A stretch of DNA of 64,000 nt, from NCBI RefSeq assembly GCF_003385515.1, contig NZ_QNVT01000020.1, positions 57,964-121,963 of the forward strand. The letters run 5' to 3'. This document shows, in pieces, positions 25,386 to 34,953 of the stretch (position 1 is the first letter of the stretch; the number at the start of each line of letters is the position of its first letter). Under the pieces are notes generated by a model. It searched no databases. It was not told the origin of the DNA and saw only the letters and a program-made list of their open reading frames with translations. The translations under genes and the position numbers were made by a program. This DNA is from Chryseobacterium pennae (lineage in GTDB: Bacteria > Bacteroidota > Bacteroidia > Flavobacteriales > Weeksellaceae).

Positions 25386-25745
25386 ATGAAAAAGATAATC
25401 ATTGCAGATGACGAACACAAAATATTAATGTCCCTGGAATACAGTTTTAAAAAGAACGGTTACGATGTTTACATTGCCCGTGACGGAACCGAGGTTCTGG
25501 AGTTTTTAAAAACAATGGTTCCGGATGTAATCCTGCTCGACATTATGATGCCGAATCTTGACGGCTACAGCACCTTAGACCTTATCAAACAGGATGAAAA
25601 ACTAAAGGACACAAAAGTGATATTTCTCAGCGCCAAAAACAATCCGAGAGATATAGAAAAAGGCCTTGAAATGGGAGCGGATGCTTACGTTACAAAACCC
25701 TATTCTATTAAGAAACTGATACAACAGATTGAAGAGCTGTTTTAA
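25386..25745 (+). CDS. Receiver-only response regulator (CheY-like)
   Basis: The 119-aa protein is a single receiver domain: acidic pair Asp8/Asp9 in IIIADDEHK, phospho-acceptor Asp52 in LLDIMMPNLDG, Ser82 in FLSAK and Lys104 in YVTKPYS. There is no DNA-binding output domain. It begins 10 nt after the symporter-kinase gene and is surely its partner. CrbR, the partner of CrbS in proteobacteria, carries a LuxR-type HTH, so the output here must differ: protein-protein signalling, a phosphorelay, or a phosphate sink. Confidence 0.93.
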   Translation: MKKIIIADDEHKILMSLEYSFKKNGYDVYIARDGTEVLEFLKTMVPDVILLDIMMPNLDGYSTLDLIKQDEKLKDTKVIFLSAKNNPRDIEKGLEMGADAYVTKPYSIKKLIQQIEELF

Positions 25746-25758
25746 AGACAGTTATCAT

Positions 25759-25793
25759 TATCCTTGTCAAGGTTTAAAACCTTGACAAGGATA
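25759..25793. repeat. 35-nt near-perfect palindrome between regulator and synthetase genes
   Basis: TATCCTTGTCAAGGTTT, one central A, then AAACCTTGACAAGGATA: 17-bp perfect arms. It is related to the degenerate copy at 13063-13095. As RNA it would form a very stable hairpin. There is no long T-run after it, so it is either a repeat element or a processing site rather than a canonical terminator. Confidence 0.75.
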
Positions 25794-25822
25794 GAAAAAA
25801 CACCAAACACAAGATTATTGAT

Positions 25823-27709
25823 ATGGATACAGATACTCTATTTAAACAAAGCATAGAAGACAAAGAAAAATTCTGGAAAGAACAGGCTGAAGCTATACAA
25901 TGGTTTGATTTTCCACAACAGATCCTTTCAAATGATTCCAATGGCTATCCTCAGTGGTTTGCTGACGGGAAACTTAATATATGCCATTTATGTATTGACA
26001 AACATATTGAAGATGGTTTCGGAGATCAGAATGCTGTTGTTTATGATTCACCGGTAACAGGGCAGAAAAAAACATACACCTTCAATCAGGCTAAAGAAGA
26101 AATATCAAAATTTGCAGGCGGACTGGCTTCTTTAGGATTAAAAAAAGGAGATACAGCAGTTATTTACATGCCAATGATCCCACAAACTCTTTTTGCCATG
26201 CTTGCCTGTGCAAGAATTGGAGTTATTCATAATGTAGTTTTCGGAGGATTTGCCCCACATGAACTGGTGGTAAGAATTGATGACTGCAAACCTAAAGTTT
26301 TAATCACAGCCACAGCAGGAATAGAGATTGCTAAAAGAATCCCTTATCTTCCATTAGTAGAAAAAGCAATTGAACTTGCTCAGGATAAAGTCGATAATAT
26401 TATTGTTTACAACAGAAAATTAGTAGACAACCAACACGAAATGTTTGACGGACTTATTGATTATGAAGAATTGGTTCAAAAATCAAATCCTGCCGATTGC
26501 ATTCCGGTAGAATCCACTCACCCACTCTATCTGCTTTATACTTCAGGAACTACAGGAAAACCAAAGGGAATTGTTCGCGATACCGGCGGATATGCTACTG
26601 CATTAAAGTTTTCCATGCAATATATATACGGTGTTGAACCGGGTGAAACTTATTGGGCAGCCTCTGATTTCGGCTGGGCCGTTGGACATAGCTATTCAGT
26701 TTACGGACCGTTACTCAACAGAAATACAACGGTAGTTTTTGAAGGAAAACCTATTATGACACCTGACGCAGGAACTTTCTGGAGAATTATCTCAGAGTAT
26801 AAAGTTTCCGTGATGTTTACCGCTCCTACAGCCATCAGAGCGATAAAAAAAGAAGATCCCAATGGTGAATTGGTAAAAAAATATGATCTTTCGCACTTCA
26901 AAAAACAATTTCTTGCCGGTGAAAGATGTGATGTCGCCACTTTGGACTGGTTTGCTGAACACATTGGAGTTCCCGCTATCGATCACTGGTGGCAGACAGA
27001 ATCCGGGTGGCCGATGCTTGGTTTATTAACCTTTGATGAAAGTTACAATATCAAAAGAGCTTCCGCAGGAAAACCTATTCCCGGATATGACATCAAAATT
27101 TTTGATGAAAACGGACTGCAGCTGGATCCTCATCATGAAGGTTATTTAGTCATTAAACTCCCTCTTCCTCCGGGAGCACTTCTGGGCATCTGGAAAGACC
27201 ATGAACGTTTTGAAAACAGCTATTTATCGCAATACTACGGGTATTATTTTTCTGGTGACGGAGCTATACAGGATGAAGATGGTTATATTTTCATCACAGG
27301 AAGAGTGGATGATGTCATCAATGTAGCCGGCCACCGACTTTCCACCTCAGAAATGGAAGAAATTGTCTCGTCACACCCTGATGTTGCAGAATGTGCTGTT
27401 GTAGGAATTGACGATGATTTAAAAGGCCAGGTTCCTTTTGCAACGGTTGTTTTAAAAAATGGTTCCACCATTACCGAAGAAGAAATTGAAAAGAATATCA
27501 TTCAAATGGTTCGGGAAAAGATTGGCGCTGTAGCTTTTTTAAAAAATGCCTTAGTTGTCAAAAGATTACCTAAAACACGATCCGGAAAGATCTTAAGAAA
27601 GCTTATCAGAACCTTGCTTGATGGAAAAGATTTCCAGATTCCACCAACCATTGATGATGAAAAAATCATTGAAGAAATTCAGGAAAAGATCGGAGAATAC
27701 AGAGCTTAA
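25823..27709 (+). CDS. prpE: Propionyl-CoA synthetase-like acyl-CoA ligase
   Basis: The 628-aa AMP-forming ligase has the ATP loop LLYTSGTTGKPKGIVRD, WWQTESGWPM, the hinge region and the catalytic lysine segment LPKTRSGKILRK. It resembles the propionate-CoA ligase branch: SGTTGKPKGIVRDTGG, GWAVGHSYSVYGPLL and TESGWP where Acs has TETGG. It is 57 nt upstream of a second, Acs-type ligase, giving a pair that activates short-chain acids. The exact acid (propionate, acetate or another) is not fixed by sequence. Confidence 0.85.
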   Translation: MDTDTLFKQSIEDKEKFWKEQAEAIQWFDFPQQILSNDSNGYPQWFADGKLNICHLCIDKHIEDGFGDQNAVVYDSPVTGQKKTYTFNQAKEEISKFAGGLASLGLKKGDTAVIYMPMIPQTLFAMLACARIGVIHNVVFGGFAPHELVVRIDDCKPKVLITATAGIEIAKRIPYLPLVEKAIELAQDKVDNIIVYNRKLVDNQHEMFDGLIDYEELVQKSNPADCIPVESTHPLYLLYTSGTTGKPKGIVRDTGGYATALKFSMQYIYGVEPGETYWAASDFGWAVGHSYSVYGPLLNRNTTVVFEGKPIMTPDAGTFWRIISEYKVSVMFTAPTAIRAIKKEDPNGELVKKYDLSHFKKQFLAGERCDVATLDWFAEHIGVPAIDHWWQTESGWPMLGLLTFDESYNIKRASAGKPIPGYDIKIFDENGLQLDPHHEGYLVIKLPLPPGALLGIWKDHERFENSYLSQYYGYYFSGDGAIQDEDGYIFITGRVDDVINVAGHRLSTSEMEEIVSSHPDVAECAVVGIDDDLKGQVPFATVVLKNGSTITEEEIEKNIIQMVREKIGAVAFLKNALVVKRLPKTRSGKILRKLIRTLLDGKDFQIPPTIDDEKIIEEIQEKIGEYRA

Positions 27710-27766
27710 ACGAAAAATTAAACATATATTTAAAATACGATTCAAATTTCAAAAAACGAAAGGGAT

Positions 27767-29674
27767 ATGAGAAATTACTTAATAGAAGATTTACCACAAT
27801 ACTTTGAAGATTACAAAAAATCCATCAAGAATCCGAAGAAATTCTGGGACAAAGTAGCCGATCAGAACTTTGTATGGTATCAGAGATGGAGCAAGGTTGT
27901 TAAGTACGATATGAATGAAGCTAAAATTGAATGGTTCAAAAACGCCAAGCTCAATATCACCAAAAATTGCTTGGACAGACATCTAGCCATCAGAGGCGAC
28001 AAGACTGCGATCATCTGGGAACCCAATGATCCAAAAGAGGAAGCTCAACACATCTCCTACAACGAACTATATACCCGTGTCAATAAAACAGCTAATGTTT
28101 TAAAGGATATGGGCATTGAAAAAGGAGACAGAGTCTGTATCTATCTTCCTATGATCCCAGAATTGGCAATTACCATGCTGGCATGTGCTAAGCTAGGCGC
28201 TGTGCATTCCGTTATTTTTGCCGGATTTTCTGCTTCTGCCGTATCTTCAAGAGTGAATGACTGTGAAGCTAAAATGGTCATCACTTCAGACGGAAGCTAC
28301 AGAGGAAATAAAGTGCTGGATCTGAAAAGCATTGTTGATGAAGCTGTAGAAAAAACACCAACGGTTGAAAACATTCTTGTAGTTAAAAGGACCCACAATG
28401 AAATCAAAATGAAAGAAGGAAGAGATCACTGGTTGTCTGACCTGTACGAAAAAGCTTCTCCTGATTTTGTAACCATTATTATGGATTCTGAAAATCCGCT
28501 TTTCATCCTTTACACTTCCGGTTCTACGGGAAAACCAAAAGGAATGCTTCATACCTGTGCCGGATATATGGTGTATACGGCTTACACCTTCAAAAACGTA
28601 TTTAACTATAAAGAAAATGATATTTACTGGTGTACAGCAGATATTGGCTGGATCACAGGCCACTCTTACATTCTTTACGGACCATTGCTGAATGGAGCTA
28701 CCACTGTTATTTTTGAAGGAGTTCCAACGTATCCTGAACCGGACCGTTTCTGGGAAGTGATTGAAAAGCATAAGATCACGCAGTTCTATACCGCTCCTAC
28801 CGCCATCCGTTCTTTAGCTAAAGAAAGCACAGAATGGGTAGACAAGCATGACCTGAGCTCTCTGAAAGTCATCGGATCTGTAGGGGAACCTATTAATGAT
28901 GAAGCATGGCACTGGTTTAATGATCATGTTGGAAAGAAAAAATGCCCAATTGTTGACACCTGGTGGCAAACCGAAACCGGAGGAATTATGATTTCACCTC
29001 TTCCTTTCGTCACCCCTACCAAACCTACTTATGCAACTCTTCCTTTACCGGGAATCCAGCCTGTTTTAATGGATGACAAGCGTAATGAAATTACAGGCAA
29101 TCAGGTAACCGGAAATCTTTGTATCCGTTTTCCATGGCCGGGCATTGCAAGAACCATCTGGGGAGACCACCAAAGATATAAGGAAACCTACTTTACGGCT
29201 TTCCCTGGGAAATATTTTACAGGTGACGGAGCTCTGAGAGATGAAGTAGGCTATTACAGAATTACAGGGCGTGTAGACGATGTTATCATCGTTTCAGGTC
29301 ATAATCTGGGAACCGCTCCTATTGAAGACAGCATCAACCAGCATCCTGCTGTTGCAGAGTCTGCCATTGTAGGCTATCCACATGATATCAAAGGAAACGC
29401 ATTGTATGGTTATGTTATGCTTAAAGAATCCGGAGAAGGCCGTGATAAGGAAAATCTTAAGAAGGAAATCAATCAGTTGATCGCTGACCAGATAGGGCCT
29501 ATTGCCAAGCTGGATAAGATACAGTTTGTTTCAGGTCTTCCAAAAACACGTTCCGGTAAAATCATGCGTAGAATCCTTAGAAAAATTGCGGAGGGAGACT
29601 TCAGCAATTTCGGAGACATCAGCACCTTACTGAACCCGGAAATTGTAGAGGAAATTAAAAACGAAAGAATTTAA
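27767..29674 (+). CDS. acs: Acetyl-CoA synthetase (AMP-forming)
   Basis: The 635-aa ligase makes acetyl-CoA from acetate, ATP and CoA through acetyl-AMP. Motifs include FILYTSGSTGKPKGMLHT, WCTADIGWITGHSYILYGPL, VDTWWQTETGGIMI (the WQTETGG acetate-pocket signature) and LPKTRSGKIMRRILRK with the lysine that can be acetylated in other Acs enzymes. It closes the porin-transporter-sensor-ligase cluster and is followed by a strong terminator at 29696-29730. Confidence 0.96.
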   Translation: MRNYLIEDLPQYFEDYKKSIKNPKKFWDKVADQNFVWYQRWSKVVKYDMNEAKIEWFKNAKLNITKNCLDRHLAIRGDKTAIIWEPNDPKEEAQHISYNELYTRVNKTANVLKDMGIEKGDRVCIYLPMIPELAITMLACAKLGAVHSVIFAGFSASAVSSRVNDCEAKMVITSDGSYRGNKVLDLKSIVDEAVEKTPTVENILVVKRTHNEIKMKEGRDHWLSDLYEKASPDFVTIIMDSENPLFILYTSGSTGKPKGMLHTCAGYMVYTAYTFKNVFNYKENDIYWCTADIGWITGHSYILYGPLLNGATTVIFEGVPTYPEPDRFWEVIEKHKITQFYTAPTAIRSLAKESTEWVDKHDLSSLKVIGSVGEPINDEAWHWFNDHVGKKKCPIVDTWWQTETGGIMISPLPFVTPTKPTYATLPLPGIQPVLMDDKRNEITGNQVTGNLCIRFPWPGIARTIWGDHQRYKETYFTAFPGKYFTGDGALRDEVGYYRITGRVDDVIIVSGHNLGTAPIEDSINQHPAVAESAIVGYPHDIKGNALYGYVMLKESGEGRDKENLKKEINQLIADQIGPIAKLDKIQFVSGLPKTRSGKIMRRILRKIAEGDFSNFGDISTLLNPEIVEEIKNERI

Positions 29675-30076
29675 TTGAATTTAAAATAGTAAAACAAAGA
29701 GATCATTTCTATATGAAGTGATCTCTTTTTATGTATAAGCTTCTCATTATCTTTTTATATAACCTCTCGCTGATTTCGCAAATTACTTAGAAATCTGCAT
29801 GAGCAATAAATTAATTCATATCCAAAAATTAGAGTTAAATAACAGGAAAATTTTAGATCCTTCTTTTAGCAGGGGAATTGATGAAACCTTAATTCCTGTA
29901 TAGAATTTAAAAAAATTATTAAGTTGACAAATTCAAACACCTGTTCAATAGATATTTCCAAACATTTTAACATTATATTATAGATAAAATAATAATAGAT
30001 AAATTTTATTGACTTTACATTAAAAAAATAGAAAAATTATTATTAACTTTAATCACAACTTTAAAACCCATTAATT
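29675..30076. other. Intergenic region after acs, 402 bp
   Basis: It begins with the acs terminator. Around 29765-29800 GCTGATTTC and GAAATCTGC form a near-inverted repeat that looks like an interspersed repeat remnant. The rest is AT-rich leader/promoter DNA for the 30077 gene. I see no ORF or structured RNA. Confidence 0.5.
29696..29730 (+). terminator. Terminator after acs
   Basis: AAAGAGATCATTTC and GAAGTGATCTCTTT form a 14-position stem (one G-T or mismatch position) followed by T. It lies 22 nt past the acs stop codon. Confidence 0.85.
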
Positions 30077-30442
30077 ATGTCAAATATATTAGCTGGGCTA
30101 TTTGAGCACCATAGTGATTATAAGAAGCTTGAGAGTGATCTGGAAAATTCAGGAATTCCTAGTTCTGATTACATCATATACCTTAGCAGTGAAACAACTA
30201 ACGCCCAATATCTGGCAAGTGTGGCGGTAAAGGATAGCAGCCAGACGGATAATGTCCGGAGTATTTTCACGCAGCATGCAGTGATAAAAACTTATTTATT
30301 TGAAAATATGAGTATTGATCAGGCCAATTATGATACCATTAAAAAGTACATTGATGCCAGAAACAGGGCTGAGATTCACAATAGCCCGGACATTAGAATT
30401 AAAACATCAACCGAGGGTATCAATTCAGAAGTGAAATCCTAA
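30077..30442 (+). CDS. Small cytoplasmic protein of unknown function, 121 aa
   Basis: There is no signal peptide or TM segment. The N-terminal ~75 residues look like a compact alpha/beta domain: ILAGLFEHHSDYKKLESDLENSGIPSSDYIIYL. The pattern, a short strand, a helix that pairs up residues, then a turn with SSDYI, resembles general-stress-protein (YflT/GSP17M) type domains, but I would not assign it. The C-terminal tail is polar and probably disordered. It is monocistronic, with a strong terminator just after it and spoT beginning about 110 nt later. Confidence 0.6.
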   Translation: MSNILAGLFEHHSDYKKLESDLENSGIPSSDYIIYLSSETTNAQYLASVAVKDSSQTDNVRSIFTQHAVIKTYLFENMSIDQANYDTIKKYIDARNRAEIHNSPDIRIKTSTEGINSEVKS

Positions 30443-30465
30443 TCGATATAAAACCTAATAACCAG

Positions 30466-30495
30466 AAATCCGTAGTACATACTACGGATTTTTTA
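30466..30495 (+). terminator. Terminator after the 30077 gene
   Basis: AAATCCGTAGTA and TACTACGGATTT are complementary over 12 bases with a very short loop and run into TTTTTT. It isolates the small gene from the spoT transcript. Confidence 0.8.
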
Positions 30496-30498
30496 TGT

Positions 30499-30528
30499 TT
30501 GAAAAAAGTAAAATTTTTCGTATTTTCG
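30499..30528 (+). promoter_or_regulatory. Promoter of spoT-nhaA
   Basis: TTG at 30499-30501, exactly 19 nt, then TATTTTCG (7 of 8 matches to TAnnTTTG) at 30521-30528. It starts immediately after the preceding terminator and about 24 nt before the ATG. Confidence 0.7.
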
Positions 30529-30551
30529 TCTAAATATAGGCATCTGCACAA

Positions 30552-32762
30552 ATGAGTTACGATTTAGAACAAGAGAATAAAGAGATCCTTGCCAGATATA
30601 AGGACCTGATTTCTAACACATACAGAACTTTAGATGAGGAAAATAACAAACTCATCCGGAAAGCATTCGATATTGCATTGGATGCTCATAAAGACCAAAG
30701 GAGAAAATCCGGAGAGCCTTACATCTATCACCCTATCGCTGTAGCCAAAATTGTAGCGACAGAAATTGGTTTGGGGGCAACGTCTATTGCCTGTGCATTA
30801 CTGCATGATGTTATTGAAGATTCTGATTACACTTATGAGGATCTGAAAAAGATCTTTGGAGAGAAAATCGCCAATATCGTGAATGGATTAACCAAAATAT
30901 CCATCATGAACCATCAGAATATTTCTGTACAGTCAGAAAATTACAGAAAACTGTTGCTGACACTGTCTGAAGATTTCAGGGTTATCCTGATCAAAATCGC
31001 AGACCGTCTTCATAATATGCGGACACTGGAAAGCATGGCTCCGGACAAGCAGAAAAAAATCGCCTCAGAAACGGTTTACATTTATGCTCCCATGGCACAC
31101 CGCCTTGGATTATACAACATCAAATCTGAGCTGGAAGATCTTTCCTTAAAATACAATAATCCGGAAGTATACAATGAAATCACGGAAAAGTTGGAATTGG
31201 CCAAGGAAAGCCGTGAAAGATACATTGAGGAATTTAAAACCGAAGTTTCTGAGAGACTTAAGGAAGAAGGTTTAAATTTTACCATCAAAGGCCGCGCAAA
31301 GGCTATTTCTTCCATTTACAGAAAAATGCTGAAGCAGGGAGTTTCTTTTGAAGAAGTTTTTGATAACTATGCGATCAGGATTATCTATAAATCGGATGCT
31401 AAAAACGAAAAATTCTTGGCCTGGAAAATTTACTCCATTGTTACGGATGTTTATCACAGTAACCCGTCAAGAATGCGTGACTGGATCACCCAACCCCGTT
31501 CCACAGGATATGAAAGTCTTCACCTTACCGTTCTGGGCCCTGATAGAAAATGGATTGAAGTACAGATCCGTTCAGAAAGGATGGACGAAATTGCTGAAAA
31601 AGGAGTTGCCGCCCACTATAAATATAAGGAAGGCTATAAACAAAGCTCCGATGACCGTAATTTTGAAAAATGGGTTACGGAAATCCGTGAAGTCCTTGAG
31701 CAACAGCAGAACCTTTCTACTTCTGAACTTTTGGATAACATCAAGCTGAATCTTTATTCAAAAGAGGTGTTTGTATTTACTCCAAAAGGTGAAATTAAGA
31801 TCTTACCAACCAACGCAACTGCTTTAGATTTTGCCTTCTCCGTTCACTCAGACCTGGGAATGAAATGTTTAGGGGCTAAAATCAACGGAAAACTGGTTCC
31901 GATTTCTTATGTCCTTCAAAATGGAGATCAGGTAGATATCCTTTCTTCTCAGAACCAGAAACCGAAGTCTGACTGGCTGGAATTTGTAGTGACTTCAAAA
32001 GCAAAATCCAAAATTAAAAGTTACCTGAATTCCCAGAAAAACCAACTGGTGGAAGAAGGTAAAGAAACTCTGCAGAGAAAGCTTCGTCATGCCAAAATCA
32101 ATTTCAATGATGAGGAGATCAATAAATTACAAAAATTCTTTAATCTAAAATCATCACAGGAACTATTTCTTAAATTTCAGACCAACGAACTGGATGCAAG
32201 CAGTTTAAGAAAATATATTGAAAGTAAAAACGTATTCAATAATTTACTTTCCAGATTCAGAAAATCTCCATCCAAAAATGTTCATTTCGAGGAACCGAAA
32301 GAGCAAAACCTTGACATGATTATCTTTGGAAAAGATGAGGAAAAACTGAACTACAGCTATGCAAAATGCTGTACGGTAATCCCGGGGGACAAAATTTTCG
32401 GATTCATCACCATTTCCGATGGAATCAAAGTACACAGTGACAACTGTCCGAATGCCATTAACCTGAGAGCACAGTATGATTATCGTGTCATCCCTGCCAA
32501 ATGGGTCAATGCAGAAAGCTTCAAGAACAGAGTGAAGATCGAAATCGAAGGCCTTGACAGAATGGGTATGATCAACGATATTACAACGGTCATCAGTGGA
32601 AGTATGGGTATGGATATGAAAAGTATGTCTATTGAATCCAACAACGGAGTTTTCACAGGAAACATCAATCTTGAAGTCAAGAATAAGGGGCAATTGGAGG
32701 AGACCTTCAAGAAGCTCAAGAATATTAATGGAGTCTCAAGAGTGAGACGACTACAATCGTAA
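30552..32762 (+). CDS. spoT: RelA/SpoT family bifunctional (p)ppGpp synthetase/hydrolase
   Basis: The 736-aa protein controls the stringent response by making and degrading (p)ppGpp. The HD hydrolase domain is intact (IYHPIAVAKIV, LLHDVIEDSDYTYEDL, RLHNMRTL; residues ~45-160). The synthetase domain follows (NYAIRIIYKS, RMRDWITQPRSTGYESLH, VEVQIRSERM-like; ~240-370). A TGS domain (KEVFVFTPKGEIKILP, ~400-460), a Cys-containing middle region (YAKCCTVIPGD) and a C-terminal ACT domain complete it. Bacteroidota usually have one long Rsh enzyme of this kind. It is only 2 nt from nhaA and clearly cotranscribed with it. Confidence 0.96.
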   Translation: MSYDLEQENKEILARYKDLISNTYRTLDEENNKLIRKAFDIALDAHKDQRRKSGEPYIYHPIAVAKIVATEIGLGATSIACALLHDVIEDSDYTYEDLKKIFGEKIANIVNGLTKISIMNHQNISVQSENYRKLLLTLSEDFRVILIKIADRLHNMRTLESMAPDKQKKIASETVYIYAPMAHRLGLYNIKSELEDLSLKYNNPEVYNEITEKLELAKESRERYIEEFKTEVSERLKEEGLNFTIKGRAKAISSIYRKMLKQGVSFEEVFDNYAIRIIYKSDAKNEKFLAWKIYSIVTDVYHSNPSRMRDWITQPRSTGYESLHLTVLGPDRKWIEVQIRSERMDEIAEKGVAAHYKYKEGYKQSSDDRNFEKWVTEIREVLEQQQNLSTSELLDNIKLNLYSKEVFVFTPKGEIKILPTNATALDFAFSVHSDLGMKCLGAKINGKLVPISYVLQNGDQVDILSSQNQKPKSDWLEFVVTSKAKSKIKSYLNSQKNQLVEEGKETLQRKLRHAKINFNDEEINKLQKFFNLKSSQELFLKFQTNELDASSLRKYIESKNVFNNLLSRFRKSPSKNVHFEEPKEQNLDMIIFGKDEEKLNYSYAKCCTVIPGDKIFGFITISDGIKVHSDNCPNAINLRAQYDYRVIPAKWVNAESFKNRVKIEIEGLDRMGMINDITTVISGSMGMDMKSMSIESNNGVFTGNINLEVKNKGQLEETFKKLKNINGVSRVRRLQS

Positions 32763-32764
32763 AC

Positions 32765-33943
32765 ATGAATTTATCACTTTATTTTAAAAGATTTTTCAAC
32801 AACAGTCAAGCCTCAGGAATTATCCTTATTTTCTGCGTGCTTATTTCATTACTTATTGCCAATTCATCTCTTGCTGAAAGTTTTCAGAACTTTTTAGACA
32901 AGGAGATAGGAACTCATCAGTTTCAGCTGAAGTATCCTGTCAGTATCTGGATCAATGACGGTCTGATGGCTGTATTCTTCCTTCTGGTAGGACTGGAAAT
33001 CAAAAGAGAGCTTGTAGAAGGTGAACTTTCTTCTTTTAAGAATGCTTCACTGCCTATTTTTGCAGCAGTGGGTGGAATGCTTGTTCCGGCGGTTATTTAC
33101 AGTATTTTCAATTACGGAACGGAATACAGCAATGGCTGGGGAATTCCCATGGCTACAGATATTGCTTTTTCTCTTGCCATTATTTCTATGCTTGGGAAAA
33201 AAATCCCAAACTCAATTAAGATATTTTTAGCCGCACTGGCTATCGTAGATGATCTGGGAGCGATTCTTGTGATTGCTATTTTTTATACAGATCAGATTCA
33301 TTGGACCTATCTTCTACTCTCTTTCGGAGTTACTGCTTTATTGTTTGCTTTAAACTTTTTAAAGGTTACCAAAACAATATTTTATATTATTCCGGGACTG
33401 TTTTTATGGTATTTCCTTCATCACTCCGGAATTCATGCAACGATTGCAGGTGTTGTACTGGCATTTTCAATTCCTACCAATGCTTCCAATGTTGAAATTT
33501 CACCGTTGGAAAAACTGGAGCATCAGCTTCACATTCCTGTAAGCTTTCTGATCATGCCTATTTTTGCTTTAACCAATACCAATATTACATTTTCCAATGA
33601 TATGGTTGCAGGGGCTACAAGCACATTAGGATTAGGAATTATCTGTGGATTGATTCTTGGAAAACTGATCGGGATCAATCTATTTTCTTTGATTGCTATT
33701 AAATTAAAGCTCAGTTCTCTGCCTCAAAACAGCAACTGGACTCAGATGATCGGAGTAGGTTTGCTGGCAGGAATAGGATTTACCATGTCTATTTTTATTG
33801 CTTTATTGTCCTTTAAAGGGGAAATTCTGATCCAGGACGAGGCTAAATTTGCTATTCTGATCGCTTCCTTTATTGCGGCCATTTTAGGATTTACTATTTT
33901 AAGCATCAGCTCTAAAAGAAATATGGAACCGGAAGAAGATTAA
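32765..33943 (+). CDS. nhaA: Na+/H+ antiporter NhaA
   Basis: This 392-aa inner-membrane protein exports Na+ in exchange for protons and controls cytoplasmic pH. Family hallmarks are FFLLVGLEIKRELVEGEL, ATDIAFSLAI and the ion-binding aspartate pair in LAIVDDLGAILVIA, plus GIHATIAGV. Its ATG lies 2 nt after the spoT stop. Its stop codon overlaps that of the convergent yihY-like gene in a shared TTAA. Confidence 0.96.
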   Translation: MNLSLYFKRFFNNSQASGIILIFCVLISLLIANSSLAESFQNFLDKEIGTHQFQLKYPVSIWINDGLMAVFFLLVGLEIKRELVEGELSSFKNASLPIFAAVGGMLVPAVIYSIFNYGTEYSNGWGIPMATDIAFSLAIISMLGKKIPNSIKIFLAALAIVDDLGAILVIAIFYTDQIHWTYLLLSFGVTALLFALNFLKVTKTIFYIIPGLFLWYFLHHSGIHATIAGVVLAFSIPTNASNVEISPLEKLEHQLHIPVSFLIMPIFALTNTNITFSNDMVAGATSTLGLGIICGLILGKLIGINLFSLIAIKLKLSSLPQNSNWTQMIGVGLLAGIGFTMSIFIALLSFKGEILIQDEAKFAILIASFIAAILGFTILSISSKRNMEPEED

Positions 33944-34953
33944 TTCTTTTTCTGGTTTTCCAGCTTTCTGCGATGTTCTTCATCACTTTCAAAATTGGGT
34001 TCTGTAACCTTTGCATGATACTGAACCGTTTCTTTCTGAATCTCATCCGAAAGCAGCTTTTCTATTCTGAGTTTTCTGATAGCCATATTCAATTCATTCC
34101 CGAAAAGTAAAAGATATACATTTACATTCACCCAAACCATCAAAAGGATCATACTTCCAATAGACCCGTAAAGAACGTTATACCGGGCAATATCCTTTAC
34201 ATAAATAGCAAAAATATAGGTCGTCACCAGAAACAGTATTGTGGTGAGAATCGCTCCGGGAATCGCCTGTCTGAACCTTGTAATTTTCACTGTCCCCAAC
34301 CAATAGAATAAGGTTAAAAGAATAAAATAGAACAAAGGAAAGGAAACAAAACCAATGATACTGGAAAGGTTATCCACCAGCCATGTTACGTCATAAGCAG
34401 GGGTAAAAAGCTTCATTACAACCTCCACATAATAGACTCCGAAAAGTGTTAGAAAAACCATGGTAATGAAACCTATTGTGATAAAGAATGAAAGGATAAA
34501 CTCTTTTACATCACTGAGTTTTTCTTCTGTATTTTCATTAAACCCATTAATCAGGGAAAAAGTACCATTTGTTGCAAATATGAGCGCCAATACAATTGTC
34601 AGGTTACTGATCCCTTTCATATTGGGAATAATATTGGTTTCGATATAGCCTCTCACATCGCCTTCCATATTGGATGGGAACACATTATGCATCAGTACAT
34701 CAAAAATATAGAACTGCAGCTTGTCATAATGCGGCATATATGGCAGCACGGAAAGCAGGAACAGAATAAAAGGAAATAGACTCATGGTAAAACTCCAGGA
34801 AATAGCGGCTGCCTTTCGCCCTATCTTTCCTTTAAAAATCCCGGAGATATAGATCTGAAACATCTGCCAAAGCGATATTCCCAAAACTGGAATATGGATG
34901 TCATCAAAAAACTCCTGAACTTTCAGGATAAATCTGGGAACCTTTACACTCAT
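33940..34953 (-). CDS. YihY/BrkB family inner-membrane protein
   Basis: The 337-aa protein has six predicted TM helices. Its typical features are GKIGRKAAAISWSFTMSLFPFILFLLSVLPY near residue 40-70 and the later LYGSIGSMILLMVWVNVNVYLLLFGNELN. A charged C-terminal tail of about 50 residues follows. The family was once thought to be RNase BN; that assignment was withdrawn, and the true function is unknown. It is transcribed toward nhaA with a 4-nt tail-to-tail overlap. Confidence 0.88.
   Translation of the reverse strand: MSVKVPRFILKVQEFFDDIHIPVLGISLWQMFQIYISGIFKGKIGRKAAAISWSFTMSLFPFILFLLSVLPYMPHYDKLQFYIFDVLMHNVFPSNMEGDVRGYIETNIIPNMKGISNLTIVLALIFATNGTFSLINGFNENTEEKLSDVKEFILSFFITIGFITMVFLTLFGVYYVEVVMKLFTPAYDVTWLVDNLSSIIGFVSFPLFYFILLTLFYWLGTVKITRFRQAIPGAILTTILFLVTTYIFAIYVKDIARYNVLYGSIGSMILLMVWVNVNVYLLLFGNELNMAIRKLRIEKLLSDEIQKETVQYHAKVTEPNFESDEEHRRKLENQKKN

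Noticed and set aside
31348..31749. A plus-strand 133-codon frame inside spoT
   Set aside because: Alternate frame of the intact RelA/SpoT synthetase domain; no supporting start signal.
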